Positions 1 to 9,799 of a DNA stretch of 64,000 bases are shown here, in pieces. The stretch spans positions 28,935,253-28,999,252 of the forward strand of contig CM075939.1 of NCBI GenBank assembly GCA_038030265.1, read 5' to 3'. A program made the position numbers and the translations under genes. Position 1 is the first letter of the stretch. Each line of letters opens with the position of its first letter. The notes under the pieces are model-generated. The model made no database searches and was not told where the DNA came from. It saw only the letters and a program-made list of their open reading frames with translations. The stretch is from Corythucha ciliata (lineage: Eukaryota > Arthropoda > Insecta > Hemiptera > Tingidae).

Positions 1-525
1 ACAGTTTATTCAGACCGGTTTCGATGCTTTATCGCATCCTCATCAGTGATAGTTTCTATAAATAAGACCAACCATTTTTACCAACATCCCCTAATGAATT
101 AATATTAATAATATCTAAAACGCTGCGAATTATCGAACAATGCCTTATTATTTCGAGTGTGGGTTTATTATTCATGGATGTAGTCAAATCCGGCTTGAAA
201 TTACTTGAAAATCGACACCCCACACCCCTATGACCCCAAATCCTTTGAAAATCCCCATTTTGGACCCGCTTTTGGCCCATAAAACCCAAGGAGGTTATTT
301 GATCAAACGAGTTTTTTCGAGTGAGTTTTTTCGAGCAATCCTAGGGCAAGATATGGCCCGGACGGCGGACGGACTTTTTTTTTTATTGCAGATTTGGATT
401 CTACGCACTTTGAAACGTAAAACTACAAATTTTGAGGGGGGGTCAAAAAATATTTTTTGCGACACGATTACAAAGACATTATTGAGAAATAATAAGCCAA
501 AAGAAAACCGGTCTGAATAAACTGT
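1..525. mobile_element. TIR element with 21-bp perfect terminal inverted repeats
   Basis: Positions 1-21 and 505-525 are exact reverse complements (outer end acagtttattcagaccggtt), so the first 525 bases look like a short non-autonomous transposon. The left terminus touches the window edge, so the target-site duplication cannot be checked and the element could extend further. The interior is AT-rich with no credible protein. Read on the minus strand, the left terminus overlaps a hammerhead-ribozyme-like motif, which suggests kinship with Penelope-like or retrozyme elements rather than an ordinary DNA transposon. Confidence 0.6.
3..60 (-). ncRNA. Hammerhead ribozyme-like motif
   Basis: On the minus strand the order is CTGATGA (46-40), a stem-loop with GATGC/GCATC arms and a six-base loop, then GAAAC (22-18), then CGGTC, whose GTC ends at 13. 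These are the conserved hammerhead core boxes in the right order, with a GUC cleavage triplet. Stem III would be the short self-complementary ACCGGT, as in the minimal hammerheads of Penelope-like elements, which work best as dimers. Stem I pairs over only about three bases before an internal loop. One G next to stem II is bulged. Activity is inferred, not shown. Confidence 0.5.
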
Positions 526-610
526 TCACAAACTGGAGAGACATATATCTTTTTTCGACCTTTTGTTATTACGTAACTCCACAATATCGTCCTAAAAAAT
601 CAAAGCTTGA

Positions 611-786
611 ACACAAACACGGAGCTTGTGAACGAACCTTAAGCAAGCAAGCTCTGGGCAGTTCACAAGCTCTGTGTTTGTGTCGTGTGGTGTCTATGCA
701 ATCTATTAAAATGCTTCATTTTTCGAGGGAATGAATTTGTTTGGTTGCATAGACTCCACAGAACGCAAACATAGAGCTTGTGAAGG
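611..786. repeat. Short inverted repeat plus a third copy
   Basis: A 23-bp block at 611-633 (core ggagcttgtgaac) is repeated in inverse orientation at 661-683 with one mismatch, and a diverged direct copy appears at 761-786. The first pair could fold into a hairpin with a 27-base loop. No coding potential is visible. It probably belongs to a decayed foldback element. Confidence 0.55.
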
Positions 787-810
787 GGCCTTTAAACCAT
801 TGTACTCTTG

Positions 811-865
811 AACATTCGTACTGATGATGGCTTAGTAAACCGAAAGTGCTATACAATAAAGTGAA
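811..865 (+). ncRNA. Hammerhead-like motif, degenerate
   Basis: CTGATGA at 821-827 is followed by TGGCTTAGTAAACC and then GAAA at 842-845, with an AATAAA-containing tail just downstream. The box order and the AATAAA tail match hammerheads carried by Penelope-like elements. Stem II is poorly paired (GG/CC only) and no GUC triplet follows, so this is probably a dead copy. Confidence 0.35.
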
Positions 866-896
866 ATAAAATGATACGTGGGGAGACAAAATATTT

Positions 897-1146
897 CGTC
901 GGCTAAGGCGTGATACCTCGTATATATGTCCAAAAAACAAACTTTACAGGAGAACAAAAAATCATTTTAAAAATCCCTATTTTTACATTAATTTCAAATT
1001 TTTGGCAATTCTTCCATAAAAAATTATATTGATTATCTTGAAAACAAAATGTATGATAATCAAGTTAGGTATCTAACGAAAAATTTGATACCAAAACCTA
1101 TTTTTCGCCAAATTGTCACTTACGAGGTATCACGCCTTAGCCGACG
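897..1146. repeat. Perfect 26-bp inverted repeat pair
   Basis: Bases 897-922 (starting cgtcggctaaggcgtgatac) and 1121-1146 are exact reverse complements separated by 198 bases of AT-rich sequence. They look like the termini of a 250-bp MITE or a foldback. No clear target duplication is seen. Confidence 0.6.
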
Positions 1147-1149
1147 ATT

Positions 1150-3600
1150 TATTGAAGGATGATTTACTTTCATTAATACATCTCCGTATTTCTTTCTTTG
1201 GAAAGACGGTTTTTTTACCTTGTGAAAGTGTCAAAACTGCGCCGTCATCCCCCACTGAGCTCCAACAAAGCTGCAGGCTCAACATTGTGCAAGTGACTCT
1301 CTTTATATTTATATTTAAAATCTCGCGTCACGAGGCTAAAGGATAGCAACTCCTGACCTGAGTCAATCGATGGCTGCCATCCCCACCATAAGATGCCTAT
1401 AAATCCGGGATTTCGAAGGGTGAAGTCAAAGATGGCACTCAGATTTAGTCCCTTCCGTCCTCCTATTGAATTATGCAACACCTTCAAACCGCGATTATTT
1501 TCACTATATTTCATACCCAGAGGGTCGCTGAATCATTTACTCGTTACGGCTCTAAAGTTTCGTTAGGGTGACAGTCTGAATTTGAAGTGGAGTTATGGGC
1601 AACTTCTGAAGCGATTTCAATGATTGATTTTTATTGACTAATTACGTACTCCGGAACTGTGTTTCTCTATGTACGTGCTGCTTGAATTGTCTTTTTTTAG
1701 ATGATTCTTCCTCACGTCAAGCGCCTCTATCTCTTTTATTATTTTTGAGAGTTATACTGCTTCACCACTTGGCGATAATCCCCCTCACAAACAGACCACA
1801 CGCAGAGGCACTCGAAAGTTACGAACTCGTCAGGATCAATTCAATATAATCACTATTCACTCTTGTTATTTATATGTATACTTAGGAGTATAGGTGCTTT
1901 TGTAACTAGATCCTCGTTGAATAAATTAGTGCGAAACAAAGGGAGGGCCCCTTTGTATTTTGAAAGAGACACCTTAACAAATGGATAAATTACTGACTAC
2001 CCCCGTCTGCCAGTCGGCTTTAATTGGTTAAAATGATAAAACTCTTGTTTTTAAGCCTCTTTCAAATTGTATAGTCCCGTGTTAGTGGGGATTTCCTTTT
2101 AAATCAGATCAGGAAATAAAGTCAGGTTCAACGGAAAAGCTTTAAAACGTTCCCGCCCAACAAGACCGTCCGCGCTTTTCCCAAATTCTAAGGTTCCCGG
2201 TGGGGGCTTCTCTCTAAAAGTATAAACAAAAGCTTCAACAGAGTATTTTGACTTCCAGTTGTCCCTAATCCTTTCGTAGCGAACTCGGCTGATACTTAAA
2301 GCTTTATCCTTTCACCCTTTTACAACAACTACTAAGCCCTACTGGGGCTTTCAAGGGTTGCGTTGCGGCGGATCCGAGCGGGAGACAAGAGAAAGAAGCT
2401 TCCCAGCTGATTTGAATATAATACAAGAGTTAACAGCTTTCATTAGCGTTCGGCACCCTTTCAGCGGTTTCAGTAAATCAAAGGCGTTTTGTATTTCAAT
2501 TAGCCGACTTTACGGCAAAAGAAAGTGAGAACCCTGAGAAAAAGCGATCACTTTATCTTGCCAAAAGGGTGAGCCCTCGCCAAGGATTTCCGCGGCCTTC
2601 TCCACTAATGCTTTTTAGTGGCGGAAACGAAGAGGGAGTTGAGCACGGTTTAAGGGAGAGGTGGCGATTTATATAAATTGCACCTGAATCCAACTGGATT
2701 TACCCAACGCTGTTATTTTTTATTGTTGAGAGGCTCGTGTAAGAAAATGGCAAGGTTCTACTTTCCAATCTAGTCTCATAGGAAACGTCGTGTTATTTCT
2801 GTTGAGAAGGAGCTAGGTTCACCAACTTTAGTTACAGGAAAACGCGCGGTACTTATAACTGGAGCGTATCGAAACTTTCGCTAATTGCAAGTCAAAGTGC
2901 ACTTAGCTAGAAATAATTTAAATGACCTTTAGGACTCTGTGCATTGCGCATTAGTATTTGCAAACAAGGCATTGATTTATAGAGCAGTCGTGTCTGTAAT
3001 TCTGTAAAATGACTGTGCATTGGTTTCCTACCGCGTCCGTTTATTAATATATGTAGATTTGCAATTACAATCATCCAGGCACTTCAGATAGTGGGTTTTC
3101 GTGAAAAATTTTCAAATAAGTAATTCGAAATTAATTATCCTATGAGAAGGGGTTGCTCGTACGTTTTGGTCGTAAAGTAGCTGACAGTGAATGAAAAAAG
3201 GGTAGAAAAATGTGAAAATAAATAAAAAGTATAATCCCTCCCCCCACCCTGTTATTTTCATGCTTGTATACATGTAAAATTGAGTTTTGAGTTGAAAACG
3301 TCGCGCGACTCCCACTCACGTAGGACTGGGCCTTAGTAATATAGCTATAGGGATTACATGAGGGTGATCTCATGTACCGATACTCCACTGCTTCCGATGG
3401 GCACCTTTATTAGCGTGTAAAGGCATACAACGCCGATAAATATTGTTGAGTTATCATCCGAAAATTTTCAACTTGTTTTTAAGTTCAAATCTTAGTCATC
3501 TCCGTTGTCTTTTATCTTATTTTTCGTTTTCCCTGGAAATTAAATTAGACCAAAAAGAAGAAAAGAAGAAAAGATTAAATCAGACCTGGAAATTAAATTA
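1150..3600. other. No gene recognised
   Basis: Open frames here are short, start at random positions and resemble no family. No tandem array, TIR pair or RNA gene was seen. Intergenic or intronic sequence is the best description. Confidence 0.5.
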
Positions 3601-3619
3601 GACACAAAAATCGGGGTAA

Positions 3620-5475
3620 ATCGCAAACATGCATGTAATTGATTTTTTTGTTGCGTGTTGTTAGGACCAATGAGAGCAGTTATTACTCAAGTTTGCAACC
3701 CTCAAAAACTTGTGCTTAACTCATGGCACTCGAAAAACTAAGAAATTTCATCCCTTTTTCTGGTTTTTTAAACAAAAATACCAGATAAAGATTTTTTCGA
3801 GCATGATCACAGTATACATTCTTAAAGCCAACTAAATTTGCTGCAATTTAAGCCATGCCCGAGGATCCTGGGTCTGTTAGTTCAGGAAATACAGTCAATC
3901 AACAAAATACCTAATCTCGCCAAAAATCGAGATTTTATTGGTAGGGTAATTTTTCAAGACCCGTAGCACACAAATACACGGTGATTGATACTTGGGTTAA
4001 AAAAATGAGAGGGGTGATTGTACTCCAAAAATGCAACAAAAAATTTCCTATGACCTAAGGTCAGATTTTCATTCCTAGTTCAGATAATCAATTTGTTGTT
4101 TTTTAGCACATCACGGGTTTCCGCAACAAAAACATCTGTAACATGGGAAGTAAGCGTCCTGGGTTAAATCCAACGACACCACTGAAAAGAGCACTCTTTT
4201 TTTGTGTGAGTAAAGACATTTTGTCTAATGATAGCGAAAGATTCTTTGAGTAAACTGGGAAAATATCAGGATATTTTTAAAAATGTCAGTTTTTGACAAC
4301 GGTTCAAAGCTAGACTACATTAGCCATGATGCTCCCAGCACCTGGCAAGTTCCTCTAAAACTGTATGAAGTAAAACAGTTTAATACTTCATGCTTATTTT
4401 ACTCCTGTCCTTTGCAATTTCTTGATAAATATCCATTGTTATACCAAAAAATGAGGCAATTAGGCCCATTTCGAGTGCCTACAAGAAAATCAAGAGCCAT
4501 TCTCAAAACTTTTTTTTTCAGCTTAATTCACTTTTCCTATGCTAGTCTATGAGGACAGACAAATAAAAGTGGAATAAGCTGAAAAAATTTTCTTGAAATA
4601 GCTTTCGTATCTTCTTTTAGGCACTCAAAATGGGCCTGATTGCCTCATTTTTTGGTCTAACAATGGATTTTTCTCAAAACATTGCGAAGGACAGGAGTAA
4701 AATAAGCATGAAGTATTAAACCAAGTTACTTCATACAGTTTTAGAGGAATTTGCCGGGCGCTGGGAGCACCATGGCTAATGTAGTCTAGTTTTGAACAGT
4801 TGTCAAAAACTGGCATTTTTTAAAATATCCTGATATTTTCCCAGTTTACTCCAAGAATCTTTCGCTAACTTTGGACAAAATGTCCTAACTCACCCAGAAA
4901 AAAGTGTGCTCTTTTCATTGGTGCCGTTGGATTTAACCTAGGACGCATGCTTTCCAAGTTACAGCTGTTTTTGTTGCGAAAACCAGAGATGTGCTGAAAA
5001 ACGTGAAAAAATCTATTATCTCGACTAGGAAAGGAAATCGGAATTTTAGGCAATAGCATCAGATTAAAATTGAGCTACTGCCTAAGAATTATTCTCGCGT
5101 GGATATTCTATAGGACCATTATGTTTGAGTGCTACGGGTCTTGAAAAATAACCCTATCAATAAAATCTCGCTTTTTGGCGATATTACATATTTCTTGATT
5201 GGCTGTATCTCCGAAAATTACAAACGTAGGACGCTCGGACTGGGCTTAAATTGTAGAAAATTTAGTTGGTTTCAACAATGTATACTGTGGTCATGCTCGA
5301 AAAACGCTTTCTTCTGGTATTTTTGTTTAACAACCTAAAAAATTGATGGAATTTCGTGGTTTTTCGGGTGCCACGAGTTGAGCACAAGGTTTTGAAGGTT
5401 GAAACTTGAGTATAAACTGCTCTCATTTGCCCTAACAATGTGCAAAAGAAAAAACAATTACATGCATATTTGCGA
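3620..5475. repeat. Long inverted repeat with arms of about 915 bp
   Basis: The left arm (3620-4537) and right arm (4564-5475) are reverse complements along their whole length with scattered substitutions and small indels, roughly 80% identical by eye, around a spacer of about 26 bases. Anchors are gcatgtaatt (3631) against the 5460 region, and cagcttaattcactttt (4519) against aaagtggaataagctg (4565). A transcript crossing it would form a very long hairpin. A frame near each arm's inner end (4283-4552 plus, 4625-4816 minus) stays open in both and encodes related peptides starting M-S/P-V-F-D-N. No known protein was recognised. It may be an inverted duplication of a repeat or a foldback element. 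Confidence 0.8.
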
Positions 5476-5479
5476 TGTT

Positions 5480-6790
5480 TGATGTTTATATTGACTGGCC
5501 TAAATACGAAATTAACCAAAATACACAAGCATCCCTGCCCATGTATCTATGACATTACGACGCATTATAATACAGTACGGCACATATTCGCATTCTCACC
5601 AAGGGCTTAGTCAAATTAGAGAGCGCTCCCTCCCCACGATCAAATGCACCGGTAAACTTGATTTTCATGGAAATCAATAGCAGTTACCTACCGATTAAAT
5701 AATTTATTCAAGAATTGGCCTCAAAGGTGCGCGCGGGCGTGTCTCGAAACTTCTCACTCCCATTACTACATGTCTACATATCCCTCTCTGCCCACAATGG
5801 TGCATAACATTGAGGGAGAGGACCAAAACAGATGAAGATCGAGCGAGGGGAAATTCTCGCGCGTCGTGACATTCTCACAGATACCTCCGAAACTATTATA
5901 ATGCTCTTATATGGTAATTTCCATTATTACGATTAAATAATGCATTAAACATTTTCTTCCGCTCAACTTGACTATCAATAGTTATTCGTAGGGGAGGAGA
6001 TATTAATGGGTGCGTGTTGTTTTGGGCGGTGACCATTTGAAAGAGTTGAGGCCTTTTATACATCGAAATTTCCTCTGTAATTCTACAACGCCATTAAAAT
6101 GAGTTTGTTGAGAATAGAAGTGGGTGACTCTGATTACAAAGACTCCAATCTTCGATTTGAAATCTCTCGCATTATTTGTGCATTTCCCTGTAAATGACGA
6201 GACATCACTGTTACCAACTTCCTAACAAACTGCGTGATTGCGGATTCACGCATGAAGAGCCGTGCCCAAGTTCTAGGAACTAGAAAAGAATAATCGAGAA
6301 AATCAAGAGGTATGACTTTTCTCCGACTCATCGAAAATCCGCACCCTCTTAATTAAAGGCCTAACTCGTTGTTATACTTCCAATATTCAATTTTTTCTGC
6401 CGAAAATAGTAGGTATATTATACCTATTACATTAAAAGACTAGTAAGTGGTTAACTACCACCGAAGCCGCTAATTAAAAACGAGCCAGTAATGCCGCTTT
6501 CTCGACGAGTGATATGTTATTTTTCGGGCGACCGTCATCGAAGATTGTCATTTTTTTTCTTTTGACAAAAAACCGGTGTCTTAAGATATTTCTACAATCA
6601 AGGATGAGGTGATAACATTTCAACAAAGGTGACATGTGGTGAAACTGACGTGTAAAAAACTTGTCTCGCTACCTGCGTCGTAAGTTGCCCATTACGATAA
6701 CATGATTGTGTTGGTAAGTTAAACATTTCATAACCTGGCACTTCATAGCTTCAGTTATTGAAAACTGTACCTGCAGTAAAGGTTTAAAAC
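5480..6790. other. No gene recognised
   Basis: AT-rich sequence with a few longer GC patches (about 5725-5880). A 65-aa minus-strand frame at 6134-6331 resembles no family and lacks splice support. Nothing else is visible. Confidence 0.45.
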
Positions 6791-6797
6791 TGACCTG

Positions 6798-6939
6798 AAA
6801 TAGTATATTACACAACGAGAGAGGGAAATAGAATTTTGCACGCGAGTTTTGTTTGGCCCACGAGGCGCAGCCGAGCCGAGTGAGCTGAAAAAAAACGCGC
6901 GAGGCAATTCTACTCCCTCACGAGTTGTTTACACTATTT
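6798..6939. mobile_element. MITE with about 40-bp imperfect TIRs
   Basis: The left end (aaatagtatattacacaacg) pairs with the right end, which reads aaatagtgtaaacaactcgt on the other strand. The match continues through gagggaaatagaatt. The interior is a GC-rich palindromic segment (cgaggcgcagccgagccgag). Total length is 142 bp. No transposase is present, so it is non-autonomous. The superfamily was not assigned. Confidence 0.65.
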
Positions 6940-7099
6940 TTCGCGTGGCTAGCTACCCAGCTATTTAAATAAGCCTAATAAAGACAGAGTCAATTTTCAT
7001 TCGTGTGCAATTGATAACGTTCGGTCAACTACATAATTATAAAGCGGAAGCCTAGTCACGTCAGGTTGCCTAGTTACGTCCCAACCCCCTCTTCCGCTG

Positions 7100-7204
7100 T
7101 TCAGTGAGGTACAATTTTTACGCCACTACTTTTCAGTGAGGTAAAGTTTTTACATCACTGAGGTGCATCTCTAGACTTCCAGCAGTTTTTTTTTTTTTTT
7201 TTTT
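7100..7204. repeat. Two-copy direct repeat followed by poly-T
   Basis: The block tcagtgaggtaaagttttta occurs in two diverged adjacent copies (about 7100-7128 and 7132-7160). A run of 19 T follows at 7186-7204. No coding potential is seen. Confidence 0.5.
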
Positions 7205-8073
7205 GCCTATAAGCTCGAACTTTACACGCTGGACACGCGAAAAGTTTCTTTCCTACGATCGTTCGTAAAGAAGGGTTTTAAGCAGATGTTCAGCGTGCGT
7301 AAAGACCTAATTTACTCACGCTGTGCGGTAAATATTGAAATCCCCCCTTGTGAGCAATGCTATCCCCCCCCCCTATTATTAAAGGGCCATAGACGGAAAA
7401 GTACAGTGAATAACAATGTTGATGAATGATGGATACATACTTTTGCACATTCCTTTATACTTCCATGTTCCCGTAGGGAAGGAAGTTGGGTAATGGCTAA
7501 AAAAAAATTCAGCTGACACCAGATTCGTGTTCCTGGACCCCGAAAAGGCCTAACACTTGATTTTCAGTATGGCGTCTGTCGTCCGTCCGTTGTCCACTTT
7601 TTTCTCTACACAAGTGATGGCTCAAAAGCTGTGTCTTCATCTCTAGATGTATACCGTAAAATTGGAATACGATTGGTTGAGCGATATGGAAGATATTATA
7701 ACAAATGTACCCGATGTAAAAATGGTTGGATCCTTATAATTCCAAGAGAATATTATAAAGTTTGATGATCGATCGTTCAAAATCGTCATCTAGGTTCCTA
7801 GAAGAAGCTGCTAAAATTTGAATAAGATTTGTTGAGCGGCACAGTTGCTAAGGGTTGGAATGCGTTTCAGCTCTTTTTTTTTGCCCCAACCCTATCTCCT
7901 CCCAGGATTTTAGTCTGATTTCCTCTCATGATGGCTTAAAATGACCATTTCAAAATTCCCCACCGAAGAACTGGTCATTTTTTCGAAATTCAATTTGGTT
8001 TTTTGGCTAGTGCTACACTAGTGTGAAAAACCAGGATACTTAATTAACTTATTTGGAAAAATTGAATGACATG

Positions 8074-8109
8074 ACCGAAACAATTTAAAAATATGAAAAA
8101 TGTTGTCAA
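8074..8109 (+). repeat. Exact 36-bp direct repeat, copy 1
   Basis: This 36-base block (accgaaacaatttaaaaata plus 16 more bases) recurs without any mismatch at 9756-9791. Together the copies bracket the degenerate tandem array at 8440-9360. Confidence 0.75.
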
Positions 8110-8439
8110 TGTGGTTTTCCACTCCACTGTAGCACCACCGAAACAAAGGAAATATCTTGGCTGCATCTAAGGGGGTGCAAAGGGGGCAAGCACACCCGCA
8201 ACCACACTCGCGCACCCGTGCAAACCGCTGCAACCCCACGGTTACAGCTGCTTTCCATAGGGCTGATTTTCTCGCTCACTCTCTTTTTCTCTTGAATGTG
8301 AGCAGAATGGGTCTGTTGGTCGCGCGGGGCAGGGCTATCTACTGCGTAGCAGGGCTGTGGGTAGTGTGTAGCGAGGGGACCCTTTTTTAACCCCGATATC
8401 GGGGATTTTCCACAGATAAATCATTCGAAGGTATCAATT

Positions 8440-9360
8440 TCGCAAGTCTGGCAATTTCCAACTACGAATTTTATTGATTTGGCTCTCACAGAACCCAGTT
8501 TCGCACGTTTTGCTCCCCGAAAAGCCAATTTCACAGAGCAGACTCCATGAAAAGAAAATTTCTTTGGGTTTACCAATTCAAAAAAAAAATCCGCTTGTTA
8601 AGCACTTCACGAAGTCCGAACATTTCACAGATTTGACACTCACAGAACCCGATTTTGCGGTTGGCTAATTCAACAACGAAACTTCGACACTTGCCTCAAT
8701 AAGCAATTTGCCGGTTGCCTCTTGCTAAACCGAATTTTGCGGATCTGGTACATCAGATACCAATTTTAAGGGGTTGGCTTCCTGAAAAAAGCCAATTTCA
8801 CGGCATTAAACATGTTCCTCCTTTGGTGAAATTAATAGCGCGTTGGTTCATTTTAAAGATATTTTAGAGAAATTTCTTCAAAAAACATAATTCCGTAGGG
8901 TTGGTTAATTGAAAACCAATTTCGCCGGGCTGTGGCTCACGCCAAAAAAAGAATCGCTGCATCAAAGACCAAATTTTGCGCAGTTAACCAATTCAAATAG
9001 CTGTTTCGCGGTCATATTTCTTTTTAATGAGCTATTCCAGAGGCCTGGGCTATACTTTTAAAAACAAAATTTCGCCGGGTTAGCGCGTTCAATGACAATT
9101 TTGCGAAGCTCTCTCGCCCAAAAAAGCAAGAACCAAATATCGCGCTGCAGAGCCATTCAAAAAGCAATTTCGTAGTGCCGGCTCATTAAAAGCCAACTGC
9201 GGAATATTTATTTTCTGTTCAGTGGTGGGGAGGCCCCCTTCAGCTTGAGGATGGGCAATCCTGACACTGCGAGCAAACCCCACGAAGTTTCGCATTCGAA
9301 GGATACAACCCAGTGAAATTGGTTCCTGAAAGTTTAAATACATGAAATTTGGGGGTTAGA
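8440..9360 (-). repeat. Degenerate tandem array, GCGAAATT family
   Basis: The region repeats, every 30-45 bases, a block close to aatttcgcgggttggctcat followed by a lowercase-A-rich spacer (for example around 8510, 8930, 9065 and 9170). Copies are heavily diverged and spacing is irregular. On the minus strand the block reads gagccaacccgcgaaatt, the same as the array at 46220-46990, which lies in the opposite orientation. It is an old minisatellite with no coding role seen. Confidence 0.6.
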
Positions 9361-9755
9361 AAGAGTTAAATCCAAAAAATTGTTCTTCCAATTATTAACC
9401 ATCACTGCAGAATTTCCAGGTTATTTGAATGAGACAACCCCACGATCCCGGGGTGGATGTAATTTCGCGTTTATTCATCCCCTGAACTAGCCATTGTGTG
9501 GCTTAATATCCTCGCAATTTCGAGAGGAGTGTCGGGAGAAACTCGCAACACCGAAACCTCAATTCAGTGGCTATTTATGCTTTGACACTTTCCAATTCCT
9601 GCTATGTAAATCTCTAAACTTACATTTAGCGGCTTAACTTCAAAGAAGTTTGTCCAGTTTTCAAGAAATTGAAAAAAACTAGACAACTTATGGTTTACAC
9701 GCCTATCATTCATAATCTCAGACCCACCTAAAAATTCGGTATTCGAGGAAGCAAA

Positions 9756-9791
9756 ACCGAAACAATTTAAAAATATGAAAAATGTTGTCAA
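9756..9791 (+). repeat. Exact 36-bp direct repeat, copy 2
   Basis: Identical to 8074-8109, 1,682 bases away. The flanks outside the 36 bases are unrelated. Confidence 0.75.
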
Positions 9792-9799
9792 GAAGAACC

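Noticed and set aside
6134..6331. 65-aa minus-strand frame
   Set aside because: Balanced composition but no homology that I recognise and no upstream or downstream exons.
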